From contig CAXBQM010000011.1 of the NCBI GenBank assembly GCA_963978235.1, forward strand, positions 1 to 22,449: a DNA stretch of 22,449 nt, read 5' to 3'. The position numbers and the translations under genes were made by a program. The notes below the pieces were generated by a model. It did no database searches, was not told where the DNA came from, and saw only the letters and a list, made by a program, of their open reading frames with translations. This document shows positions 7,301 through 13,035 of this stretch, one piece after another. Source of the stretch: UBA7398 sp963978235 (GTDB lineage Bacteria; Actinomycetota; Actinomycetes; Nanopelagicales; Nanopelagicaceae). Within the stretch, counting starts at the first letter, position 1, and the number at the start of each line of letters is the position of its first letter.

Positions 7301-8088
7301 GATACTCAGTGGAGCGCGACAACGCACTTGTACTCTGGGAAGGTCAATTTGGAGATTTCGCAAACGGTGCGCAAACAATTGTTGATGAATTTATCTCGTC
7401 TGCGTTACAAAAATGGGGCGAACGTTCATCGCTCACTTTGCTTTTGCCACATGGTTACGAAGGTCAAGGTCCCGACCATTCATCTGCGCGCATTGAACGT
7501 TACTTGTTACTAGCGGCGGAAGAGAACATGACTGTCGCCCAGCCTTCGACTCCTGCTTCCTATTTCCACCTTCTTCGTTGGCATATGAAAAATCCTGCTC
7601 GCCGACCACTCATAGTCTTTACGCCTAAATCGATGCTTCGACTTAAAGCAGCATCATCATCGTTAAGCGACTTTACTGCTGGCCATTTCCAACCTGTTAT
7701 TTCCGATACCACAGTGACACATGCGCAACGAGTGATCTTCTGTTCCGGAAAGATCTATCACGATCTTGTAGCCGAACGCGAAAAACTTCATGAATCATCA
7801 ACTGCGATTGTTCGAGTGGAGCAGTTCTATCCATTCCCAACGGAAGCCATCGCAGCCGAGATTGCTAAATATCCCGGTGCGACTTTGCTCTGGGTGCAAG
7901 ATGAACCAGCAAATCAAGGTCCATGGCCATTTATCTCATTACAACTGAGTGAAACACAGAATGAAATTCTGCAAAATGCAAACATTCGTCGCGTTTCACG
8001 TCGCGCTACCGCATCACCTGCAACGGGCAGCCACTATGTTCATGAAGAGGAACAAAAAGCGTTACTCGTAGAAGCATTCACTCGGTAA
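4348..8088 (+). CDS. kgd: Multifunctional 2-oxoglutarate decarboxylase/dehydrogenase (fused E2-E1, Kgd)
   Basis: The 1246-residue fusion, close to the mycobacterial Kgd length, acts on 2-oxoglutarate with thiamine diphosphate as the E1o component and carries a succinyltransferase domain. Order: a short N-terminal segment (SNEWLVDEMYENFQRDP, 17-33), a flexible Ala/Pro/Thr linker (about 50-140), an E2 acyltransferase domain (about 145-375) with catalytic TYDHRIIQG (His352), then E1 (about 385-1246). E1 motifs are MPHRGRLN (575-582), HGDAAFAGQG (675-684), INNQVGFTT (708-716) and a later HVNGDDPEA. As in other Kgd proteins, there is no lipoyl domain, so lipoyl groups would come from another complex. 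In family members the activity is controlled by GarA and acetyl-CoA; neither can be read here. The GTG start fits the MTANLTPENHFG N-terminus. The gene ends 4 bp from the convergent sodX stop. Confidence 0.97.
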   Translation: MTANLTPENHFGGSFGSNEWLVDEMYENFQRDPNSVDQNWRDFFSNYKPGAGISGSPVGGAPKGGTPPVPKSVAREAAAKVATVVSAPVNAQTSAQVSAATPQEFVPQATVQTPVVQRSTTPAQAPAKPAPTVTNPDASVEPIRGVGARVVQSMEASLSVPTATSVRAVPAKLLIDNRIVINNHMKRARGGKVSFTHLIGFAMIKALKQLPEMNNFYTEVDGKPAVGKPQHINLGIAIDLAKPDGSRQLLVPSIKACESMDFLQFWQAYEETIKKARSGTLTVEDFAGTTASLTNPGTIGTVHSVPRLVVGQGLILGVGAMDYPAEFQGASEETLAKLAISKVVTLTSTYDHRIIQGAQSGDFLRIIHEQLLGNDFYDEVFAALRIPYVPIRWLQDIQVTTEDEINKTARVQELINAYRVSGHLLADIDPLTYIQHYHPDLDVVNHGLTLWDLDRTFATGGFGGKPHAKLRKILGRLRDSYCRSIGVEYMYIENPDERQWLQEHIEIGAPQMAREEQMRILQKLNSAEAFESFLHTKFIGQKRFSLEGGESVIPLLDAIVSSAADAGLDEACIGMPHRGRLNVLANVAGKSYGQIFQEFEGNYVENSVQGSGDVKYHLGTSGTFTSPAGSTTQIYLAANPSHLEAVNPVLEGIVRAKQDKLNKKEAFSVLPILIHGDAAFAGQGVVAETLQMSQLRGYRTGGTIHVIINNQVGFTTSPHSSRSTRYATDVAKMIQAPVFHVNGDDPEACVRVARIAFEYRQQFKKDVVIDMVCYRRRGHNEGDEPSFTQPQMYSLIDAKRSTRKLYTEALVGRGDITEADAEEMAKDFQVQLESIFNAVHNVEPQSDPHFKAPEVTAPESVTTSISESVARKIMATQTAVPENFTVHPKLMPQLQRRLAALDDATIDWAGGEALAFGSLLLDGHPIRLAGQDARRGTFSNRHAVIIDKENGSEWTPLRGLISDENQFFVIDSLLSEYAAMGFEYGYSVERDNALVLWEGQFGDFANGAQTIVDEFISSALQKWGERSSLTLLLPHGYEGQGPDHSSARIERYLLLAAEENMTVAQPSTPASYFHLLRWHMKNPARRPLIVFTPKSMLRLKAASSSLSDFTAGHFQPVISDTTVTHAQRVIFCSGKIYHDLVAEREKLHESSTAIVRVEQFYPFPTEAIAAEIAKYPGATLLWVQDEPANQGPWPFISLQLSETQNEILQNANIRRVSRRATASPATGSHYVHEEEQKALLVEAFTR

Positions 8089-8092
8089 TTAA

Positions 8093-8419
8093 CTAACCGG
8101 CTTTCATCCTCAGTTTCACAACACCAACAATCTCGTTCTGATTTATCCAGCCCCACTGCCGAGAATCCGTGCTCTCCGGATTATCGCCTTCTACCCAATA
8201 CAGCTCACCGTGAGATTTATGAAGTCGTTTCACCATAAAAATTCCTGGGCGATCACATCGCTCTACGACAACAACGCGACCGAGTGGAATCTGCTTGACC
8301 TGCTCCGGTGCTCGCCACTTCACAAGTAACCAATCACCATCGTTGTAAGTAGGTGACATCGAACCACCGCTGACAATGACTCGATTAAATCCGAGTAGGC
8401 GCATCAGTAAGTGGAACAT
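8093..8419 (-). CDS. sodX: Ni-superoxide dismutase maturation protease SodX (S24/S26 type)
   Basis: This 108-residue Ser/Lys protease would remove the short propeptide from Ni-SOD so that the new N-terminal His can bind nickel. VSGGSMSPTYNDGDWLLVK (16-34) holds the nucleophile Ser20 in the SM(x)P box, and MVKRL (62-66) supplies Lys64 as general base. GDNPESTDSRQWG (78-90) matches the conserved C-terminal box of signal-peptidase-like enzymes. There is no transmembrane anchor beyond a weakly hydrophobic N-terminus, as expected for this cytoplasmic processing enzyme. It diverges from sodN, its likely substrate gene, which makes the assignment strong. Only 108 bp separate it from the chosen sodN start. 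Confidence 0.92.
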   Translation of the reverse strand: MFHLLMRLLGFNRVIVSGGSMSPTYNDGDWLLVKWRAPEQVKQIPLGRVVVVERCDRPGIFMVKRLHKSHGELYWVEGDNPESTDSRQWGWINQNEIVGVVKLRMKAG

Positions 8420-8527
8420 TGTCCCTGAGTGGAATTACGAAACTCGAAGGTGCCAAAGCCAAACATGCGGAGTAGTCTTTCACGCGTTGGTTTGGATATC
8501 TTCATAAGAATGCGTCAAAGGAGCATC
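8420..8527. promoter_or_regulatory. Divergent sodX-sodN promoter region
   Basis: These 108 bp must contain both promoters. AAAGGAG at 8517-8523 is a strong ribosome site 4 nt before the sodN ATG. It decides the start in favour of 8528. I see no clear palindrome that I could call a nickel-responsive (Nur) operator. Confidence 0.55.
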
Positions 8528-8917
8528 ATGTTTACTCGACCAAAAATTACTGTCTATGCACATTGCGATCTGCCATGTGGCGTTTACGATCCAGCACAAG
8601 CAAAGATTGAAGCGCTCTCGGTCAAAGCATGCATGGAGAAATATGCGGCATCAACCGATCCAGATTTCAAAGCGCGCGCCGTAGCCATCAAAGAACAGCG
8701 CTCCAATATGGTCAAAGAGCACCTCTGGGTACTGTGGACCGATTACTTCAAGCCAAACCACTTTGAAGCGCACCCACAACTACACAACCTCTTCAATGAG
8801 GCAACAAAACTTGCTGGCGCTGCTGGAACTAAGGGCACGACAGATGTTGCCGTTGCAACCAAGCTCATTGAGAAAATCGACGCGATCGCCGAAATTTTCT
8901 GGGCCACTAAGAAGTAA
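8528..8917 (+). CDS. sodN: Nickel superoxide dismutase precursor
   Basis: The enzyme converts superoxide to oxygen and hydrogen peroxide in the cytoplasm. The nickel-hook motif HCDLPCGVYDP is complete: His1, Cys2 and Cys6 of the mature enzyme supply the nickel ligands. I start the gene at the ATG at 8528, giving 129 residues with an 11-residue propeptide (MFTRPKITVYA) and a mature part of 118 residues. This agrees with the family's usual 117 or so. The frame is open back to 8429, but those extra 33 residues have no counterpart in the family, whereas AAAGGAG lies right before 8528. The body of the protein is the helical four-helix-bundle type. SodX on the opposite strand is the matching processing protease. 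Confidence 0.96.
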   Translation: MFTRPKITVYAHCDLPCGVYDPAQAKIEALSVKACMEKYAASTDPDFKARAVAIKEQRSNMVKEHLWVLWTDYFKPNHFEAHPQLHNLFNEATKLAGAAGTKGTTDVAVATKLIEKIDAIAEIFWATKK

Positions 8918-8921
8918 CTAG

Positions 8922-8945
8922 CAATAAAAACTAGCGGAGTTAGTT
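8922..8945 (-). terminator. Weak candidate terminator of the sigR operon
   Basis: On the minus strand AACTA and TAGTT can pair around a 7-nt loop (8929-8945), followed by a T-rich run (TTTATT). The stem is short and AT-rich, so confidence is low. It overlaps the thioesterase stop codon and lies between convergent genes. Confidence 0.3.
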
Positions 8946-9360
8946 AGTTATTACTCTGCTGAGACATAATGCTTAACGCGGCGGTTCGCGCGAGGAACGA
9001 GACTCGTTCCACCAGGTTTCTTCGCATCACAGCGGAAGCAACCAAGCGCGGACCGTCATGTATTTCGCAAGCGAAAGTTAATTGATTATCTTCAATCTCA
9101 ACCAATGTCGACGCGGTTTGTAATTGCGTACCCATTCCTACTGCGCCATGAACTTGAAGCTCTATCGAAGCGAGAATAGTTGTCTCTGAGTTATCCAGAA
9201 ATTCAGCGAGCGAGGTAATTGCTGCGCTCTCGCAGAGAGATACAAAAAAAGAATTTGAAATAGTTGGCACATCGCCGCTGCCATGTGCAAGTGCGGTATC
9301 GCCAGGGCGTACTTCCATCGTTGCAATTCCCACGGCGCCGATTGCTTGTTCAAAGAGCAT
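8944..9360 (-). CDS. Hot-dog thioesterase-like protein (fluoroacetyl-CoA thioesterase FlK type)
   Basis: The 138-residue single hot-dog domain has the FlK-like layout. There is an N-terminal GDTALAHGSGDVPT strand (20-33), a helix with SLCESAAI holding Glu44, then ETTILASIELQVHGAVGMG with His71, then LTFACEIHDGPRLVASAVMRRNLV. Glu44 and His71 align by pattern with the catalytic Glu50 and His76 of FlK, but the FlK Thr42 position appears to be Asn36 or a neighbouring Ser. Substrate is unknown; many such proteins cleave small acyl-CoA esters. It is the last gene of the sigR operon, 5 bp after the biotinyl protein stop, which hints at a joint role with that carrier or in stress metabolism; that is inference. 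Confidence 0.75.
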   Translation of the reverse strand: MLFEQAIGAVGIATMEVRPGDTALAHGSGDVPTISNSFFVSLCESAAITSLAEFLDNSETTILASIELQVHGAVGMGTQLQTASTLVEIEDNQLTFACEIHDGPRLVASAVMRRNLVERVSFLARTAALSIMSQQSNN

Positions 9361-9365
9361 GACGT

Positions 9366-9599
9366 TTACTTACTCTCGCTTAAGCGAATCAACAGATCGC
9401 CTTCTTGAATAGTGTCCCCTGGCGCGACGGCAACTTCTTCGACTCGACCTTTGATTTCAGCGAGAACCGGAATCTCCATCTTCATCGATTCCAGAATTAA
9501 TAGCGTTGTGCCCGGCGTTACGTCGTCTCCTACTGCAACGGCAAGTGAGTGCACGGTAGCAACCATCTCTGCGCGCACCTGCGTTGGATGAGAGTTCAT
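9366..9599 (-). CDS. Small biotin/lipoyl-attachment protein (TB7.3-like)
   Basis: The product is a stand-alone biotinyl domain of about 77 residues. It carries the biotinylation motif ESMKMEIPV, in which the Lys between the two Met residues would be biotinylated, and the paired half-repeats VTPGTTLLILESMKMEIP and VAPGDTIQEGDLLIRLSE. It closely follows the pattern of mycobacterial TB7.3 (71 residues), which also lies next to sigH-rshA. I choose the ATG at 9599. It gives the family length (MNSHPTQVRAEMVATV), and a TAAGTT lies 7 nt before it. A longer frame from 9650 has no ribosome site and adds 17 unfamiliar residues. The partner carboxylase is not here and the role of these small biotinyl proteins is not settled. 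Confidence 0.85.
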   Translation of the reverse strand: MNSHPTQVRAEMVATVHSLAVAVGDDVTPGTTLLILESMKMEIPVLAEIKGRVEEVAVAPGDTIQEGDLLIRLSESK

Positions 9600-9689
9600 A
9601 TTCGATAACTTACCCAGAATTGCGGCAATAACCGCTGAATTGCTACCCATTAACGGGAGAAATTTCGCTAGAAAACTAAACCAATCACA

Positions 9690-10082
9690 CTAGAACGGGA
9701 AATCTCGGCGGATTTCATGCTTAGTTTCGATAATTTGAGTCTCGCCATCGACGGTAATTTCGGTGCGGGAATATTGGGTAAAAATCTCAGTCTGTGCAAC
9801 ATATCCTTGTTGCGCAATGATTTGAGCTTCCAGATCACTCAGTTGGTTATGAATACGGTCATGTAACTCAGTTGGGGCAGTTTCGCAGCATGAACGCGTA
9901 AGAAGTGAGCGAATGAGATTGAGTTGTGCGCGCTCTATTTCAACAGTTTCGCGGCACGTTGGGCAATCTTGAAGGTGGAAAGCAATCGCGTTGAATTGTG
10001 CTGAGTCATCAATTTCATTATCGATGAACACCAACATCGATCCCATCACATCATTACAGTTACATTGCAACTCACGGCTCAT
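9690..10082 (-). CDS. rshA: Redox-sensitive zinc anti-sigma factor (RsrA/RshA type)
   Basis: The 130-residue protein would bind the neighbouring sigma factor under reducing conditions and release it when thiols are oxidised. The ZAS motif HLQDCPTCRE (His36, Cys40, Cys43) is intact. An N-terminal Cys pair (Cys7, Cys9) supplies the upstream ligand, and a Cys65-Cys66 pair corresponds to the paired cysteines of Streptomyces RsrA. The start overlaps the sigma gene's stop as ATGA, so production of the two is coupled. It is about 25 residues longer than RsrA. The extra C-terminal part (about 93-130, with EITVDGETQIIETKHEIRR) is polar, looks beta-prone and is unlike anything I recall in this family. 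Confidence 0.92.
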   Translation of the reverse strand: MSRELQCNCNDVMGSMLVFIDNEIDDSAQFNAIAFHLQDCPTCRETVEIERAQLNLIRSLLTRSCCETAPTELHDRIHNQLSDLEAQIIAQQGYVAQTEIFTQYSRTEITVDGETQIIETKHEIRRDFPF

Positions 10083-10771
10083 CGCTCACCGCCGTTCTTG
10101 TCGCTTTCGCTCCCACGATGAGTGCCATACCCAAGTTCGCGCGCGTACTCGGCTAATTTTTCACGGAGCTGCTTACGGCCACGATGTAATCGTGACATGA
10201 CAGTTCCGGCTGGCACACCAACAATCTCTGCCACTTCTTTGTAAGAGAACCCTTCAACATCAACAAGGTAGACCGCGATTCGAAACTCCTCTGGAATCTC
10301 TTGAAGTGCTCGTTTGATATCGCTATCGGGAAGGTTTTCAAGCGCTTCTACTTCCGCTGATTTTCCGAGATTGCTTGTATGTGAAGCAGATGCATAAAGA
10401 TCTGCATCAGTGAGATCGCCATCAGAGAGTTTTGGTGAGCGCTGTGCTTTGCGATAACTATTGATAAATGTTGTGGTGAGAATTCGATACATCCATGCGC
10501 GAAGGTTGGTGCCTGGTTCAAATTGATGAAATGAGGTGAAGGCTTTTGCATAGGTATCTTGCACAAGATCTTGCGCATCGGCTGCATTCTTGGTGTAACG
10601 AAGCGCCGCTGCATAAAGCTGGTCGGTATATTGAAGCGCATCTCGCTCAAAACGCTTGGTGCGCTGGGCGACCGATTCTTTCTCGCGATCGACGCGAACT
10701 AATTCACCTGTGGCAACGCCACCGGCTTCTAGTTCGTTGACTCGCTCCATGAGAGCAAAGGCTACTGCCAA
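10079..10771 (-). CDS. sigR: ECF sigma factor of the SigR/SigH (thiol-oxidative stress) family
   Basis: The 230-residue group 4 sigma factor has a sigma-2 domain at about 42-110 (DAQDLVQDTYAKAFTSFHQF, then LRAWMYRILTTTFINSYRK) and a sigma-4 domain at about 150-205 (FSYKEVAEIVGVPAGTVMSRLHRGRKQLREKL). These signatures are those of SigR/SigH/RpoE-like factors, which switch on thioredoxin and other thiol-repair genes. Pairing with a zinc anti-sigma gene and a SigR-type promoter upstream agree. The longest form begins at TTG 10771, preceded by GGTGAG with a 6-nt spacer. The ATG at 10750 has no ribosome site. N-terminal residues 1-40 extend beyond the usual domain boundary, recalling the longer unstable SigR' form of Streptomyces. 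Either start remains possible. Confidence 0.94.
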   Translation of the reverse strand: MAVAFALMERVNELEAGGVATGELVRVDREKESVAQRTKRFERDALQYTDQLYAAALRYTKNAADAQDLVQDTYAKAFTSFHQFEPGTNLRAWMYRILTTTFINSYRKAQRSPKLSDGDLTDADLYASASHTSNLGKSAEVEALENLPDSDIKRALQEIPEEFRIAVYLVDVEGFSYKEVAEIVGVPAGTVMSRLHRGRKQLREKLAEYARELGYGTHRGSESDKNGGER

Positions 10772-10793
10772 AGAATTCTCACCGCCTCCGCAC

Positions 10794-10826
10794 TTTTTTT
10801 AAGCTCTTTTTTTGAGCACTTTTTTT
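10794..10826. repeat. Three A7/T7 tracts at 13-bp spacing in the sigR leader
   Basis: Runs of exactly seven T on the plus strand lie at 10794-10800, 10807-10813 and 10820-10826, separated by AAGCTC and GAGCAC. The middle run is flanked by GCTC and GAGC, which can pair as a 4-bp stem with an A7/U7 loop. The array lies in the transcribed leader, 23-55 nt before the TTG start of sigR. Confidence 0.9.
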
Positions 10827-10888
10827 GAGTTGTAGTGGAGCTGACCGCATCGGGTGCACTCATATGGTCGTTCATAACCTCAGTCGTG

Positions 10889-10918
10889 AACAACCGACGA
10901 TGCGGCAAGAATATTCCC
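10889..10918 (-). promoter_or_regulatory. SigR/SigH-type promoter (GGAAT-N18-GTT) of the sigR operon
   Basis: On the minus strand GGGAAT (10918-10913) is followed by exactly 18 nt and then GTTGTT (10894-10889). This matches the published consensus GGAAT-N18/19-GTT for SigR/SigH-dependent promoters. It reads towards sigR from about 120 nt upstream, so the operon is probably autoregulated and has a leader of about 110 nt. The remaining gene-free sequence (10927-10955) shows nothing further. Confidence 0.8.
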
Positions 10919-10955
10919 ACTCATTTCTCGCTTCAGTTCACGCTCAGTACCGAAC

Positions 10956-11690
10956 TTAGAAGAGCGTCTCAGGCTCTCCCAATTCAATTTTCGCAATCAA
11001 CTCTGGACCATTATTTCGAATCGAATTGACTAAATCTTTCACTGGCCAGAAACGAAGGTGTTCCGCTGGCTTTTCAACGTTCATGAATGAACGAACGTCG
11101 TGCACATCAGTAATTTGTGGTGACAACCAATCGTTCCATGTCGATTGCGGTAAGAAAAGTGGCATTCGATGATGAACAGTTGCTAATGGTTCAACTGCTT
11201 CACGGGTAATTATTGCTGCGCTCTCTCTTATCTCACCTTGAGGTGAAATCCATCGATCATATATTCCGGCAAATGCAAGGAGTCGAGAATCATCGCGCGA
11301 GATGAAAACTGGTTGTTTTGTTTTATATCGACCAAGTTCAGTTGCCCATTCGTAATATCCAGTTGCTGGGATTAAACAGCGAGAGCGCGAAAATGCTCGC
11401 TTAAACGTTGGTTTCTCATGAATTGATTCCGAACGCGCATTAATTGCTTGTGATTGGCTCTTCACTGCATCGCTTTCGTTCTTACTCCATGGTGCTATTA
11501 ATCCCCACGAAACATGTGTGAGTTCTCGTGAATTCGCATCACTCTCGCCATGTCGAATAATGTAAATCTCTTCAGTTGGTTTGATATTCCAATTTGCGGG
11601 CAACGGATCGTGTGATGAGGAAACTCCAGTAATTGCAAATTCTTCAACGAGTTCAGCTTCATTTGTGGTGAGAGCGAAGCGACCGCACAT
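10956..11690 (-). CDS. SRAP-domain (YedK/HMCES) abasic-site DNA-protein crosslinker
   Basis: The 244-residue protein begins MCGRFAL. Cys2 becomes N-terminal after Met removal and in YedK/HMCES forms a thiazolidine crosslink with abasic sites in single-stranded DNA, protecting them. Other family residues are present: Asn84 in QAINARSE, Glu114 in ATGYYEW and the His pair at 173-174 in VHHRMPLFLP. The length is typical of bacterial members (about 220-250). It diverges from aroA with 25 bp between the starts. TAGTCT lies 6 nt before its ATG, suggesting leaderless mRNA. An SRAP gene also adjoins aroA in mycobacteria (Rv3226c). Confidence 0.92.
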   Translation of the reverse strand: MCGRFALTTNEAELVEEFAITGVSSSHDPLPANWNIKPTEEIYIIRHGESDANSRELTHVSWGLIAPWSKNESDAVKSQSQAINARSESIHEKPTFKRAFSRSRCLIPATGYYEWATELGRYKTKQPVFISRDDSRLLAFAGIYDRWISPQGEIRESAAIITREAVEPLATVHHRMPLFLPQSTWNDWLSPQITDVHDVRSFMNVEKPAEHLRFWPVKDLVNSIRNNGPELIAKIELGEPETLF

Positions 11691-11715
11691 AACGCCAGAC
11701 TAGTATTCTTAGCGC
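11691..11715. promoter_or_regulatory. 25-bp divergent promoter with back-to-back -10 boxes
   Basis: Rightwards, TATTCT (11704-11709) ends 6 nt before the aroA ATG. Leftwards, TAGTCT (11702-11697 on the minus strand) ends 6 nt before the SRAP ATG. Both spacings put the transcription start at the start codon. The -35 elements must lie inside the opposite gene's coding start. Confidence 0.6.
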
Positions 11716-13035
11716 ATGTGGCGCGCACCGTTTAGAGGAAAACGACCAGTTAATCTGACCGTTGAAATTCCTGGTTCAAAATCGGTAACTAACCGCGCGC
11801 TTATTCTTGCTTCACTTGCACAGACTCCAACAACTCTCCATAAACCATTAGTGAGCCGCGATAGCGAATTAATGGTTGCCGGACTTCGTGGGCTAGGTGT
11901 ACGTATTGATGAATCGAACGCCCCCGATGGCCACTTAATCTGGCACATCACACCGCAACCACTTCGCGGTCCAGTGTCAATTGATGTCGGAAACGCTGGA
12001 ACCGTAATGCGATTCTTGCCACCGGTTGCTGCACTTGCGCAAGGGTTAATTCACTTTGATGGCGATCCGCGTTCACATGAACGTCCACTTGGACCAGTGA
12101 TTGCCGCTTTGGAAAATCTTGGTGTCACGATTGAACATGGCGGGAAATATCGATTACCAATAACTATTAATGGCGCTGGAAACGGGACGCAATCTGCAAT
12201 TCGCGGTGGCGTGGTTGAGATTGACGCAAGTTCTTCAAGTCAATTTCTCTCCGCATTGATGTTAATTGGTCCGGCCACTCGCGATGGATTAACACTTCGA
12301 CATGTTGGCACATCACTTCCTTCGATGCCTCATATTGAAATGACCCTTCACATGCTTCGCTACTTTGGTGCAACCGTCAGTGAACCACTCGACGGTTCAT
12401 TTGAATGGAAAATTTCGGCTGGCGGTTTAGTTGGTCGCGAACTAACAATTGAACCTGATTTATCAAATGCCGCGCCGTTTCTCTCACTCGCAATGGCGTG
12501 CGGTGGCAGTGTGACGATTAAAGATTGGCCCCGTGAAACAACGCAACCGGGTGATCAATTAAAAAATATTTTTACGCAAATGGGTGGCACCGTAACCCAT
12601 TCCTCGCATTCGGACTCATCTGATTTAACTCTCACAAGTAGCGGCCAGATTCATGGCATCGATATCGACCTTCACGATGTTGGTGAATTAACGCCAGCAA
12701 TTGCTGCACTCGCAGCGCTCGCTGATTCACCTTCGTCATTACGTGGCATCGCACATCTTCGACTCCATGAAACAGATCGATTAACCGCGTTAACAACTGA
12801 GATCAATCGATTGGGTGGATCGGTGCGAGAAGAAGCGAGCGCACTTCACATCACTCCTGCCCCGCTTCATGGCGGTGAGTTCCGTACCTATGACGACCAT
12901 CGATTAGCGACGGCTGGCGCGGTCATTGGCCTGGTCACCGAAGGAGTCAGCGTTGAGAATATTGAAACGACGCGAAAAACACTGCCAAACTTCGCTTCAA
13001 TGTGGAGTGAATTAGTAGCTGGTGGCCAGAACTAG
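11716..13035 (+). CDS. aroA: 3-phosphoshikimate 1-carboxyvinyltransferase (EPSP synthase)
   Basis: The enzyme transfers enolpyruvyl from phosphoenolpyruvate to shikimate 3-phosphate in aromatic amino acid synthesis. The 439-residue protein has full family length. Visible motifs are PGSKSVTNRA (19-28; Lys22 binds substrate), VGNAGTVMRF (91-100), RPLGPVIAAL (123-132), DASSSSQFLSALML (170-183), LHETDRLTALTTEINRLGG and the late YDDHRLATAGAVIGL. The ATG at 11716 is supported by a -10 box 6 nt upstream and by the position of the conserved N-terminus. Its stop TAG shares one base with the rsgA GTG start, so the two are cotranslated. Confidence 0.97.
   Translation: MWRAPFRGKRPVNLTVEIPGSKSVTNRALILASLAQTPTTLHKPLVSRDSELMVAGLRGLGVRIDESNAPDGHLIWHITPQPLRGPVSIDVGNAGTVMRFLPPVAALAQGLIHFDGDPRSHERPLGPVIAALENLGVTIEHGGKYRLPITINGAGNGTQSAIRGGVVEIDASSSSQFLSALMLIGPATRDGLTLRHVGTSLPSMPHIEMTLHMLRYFGATVSEPLDGSFEWKISAGGLVGRELTIEPDLSNAAPFLSLAMACGGSVTIKDWPRETTQPGDQLKNIFTQMGGTVTHSSHSDSSDLTLTSSGQIHGIDIDLHDVGELTPAIAALAALADSPSSLRGIAHLRLHETDRLTALTTEINRLGGSVREEASALHITPAPLHGGEFRTYDDHRLATAGAVIGLVTEGVSVENIETTRKTLPNFASMWSELVAGGQN

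Noticed and set aside
8429..8917. Longer 162-residue reading of the Ni-SOD gene
   Set aside because: The extra 33 residues are outside the family pattern, and AAAGGAG lies right before the internal ATG at 8528.
9366..9650. Longer 94-residue reading of the biotinyl protein
   Set aside because: There is no ribosome site at 9650 and the added residues do not fit the family; the ATG at 9599 fits family length and has a -10-like box.
10348..10650. 100-codon minus-strand ORF overlapping the sigma factor gene
   Set aside because: Same region in another frame of a well-supported sigma factor; no domain recognisable.
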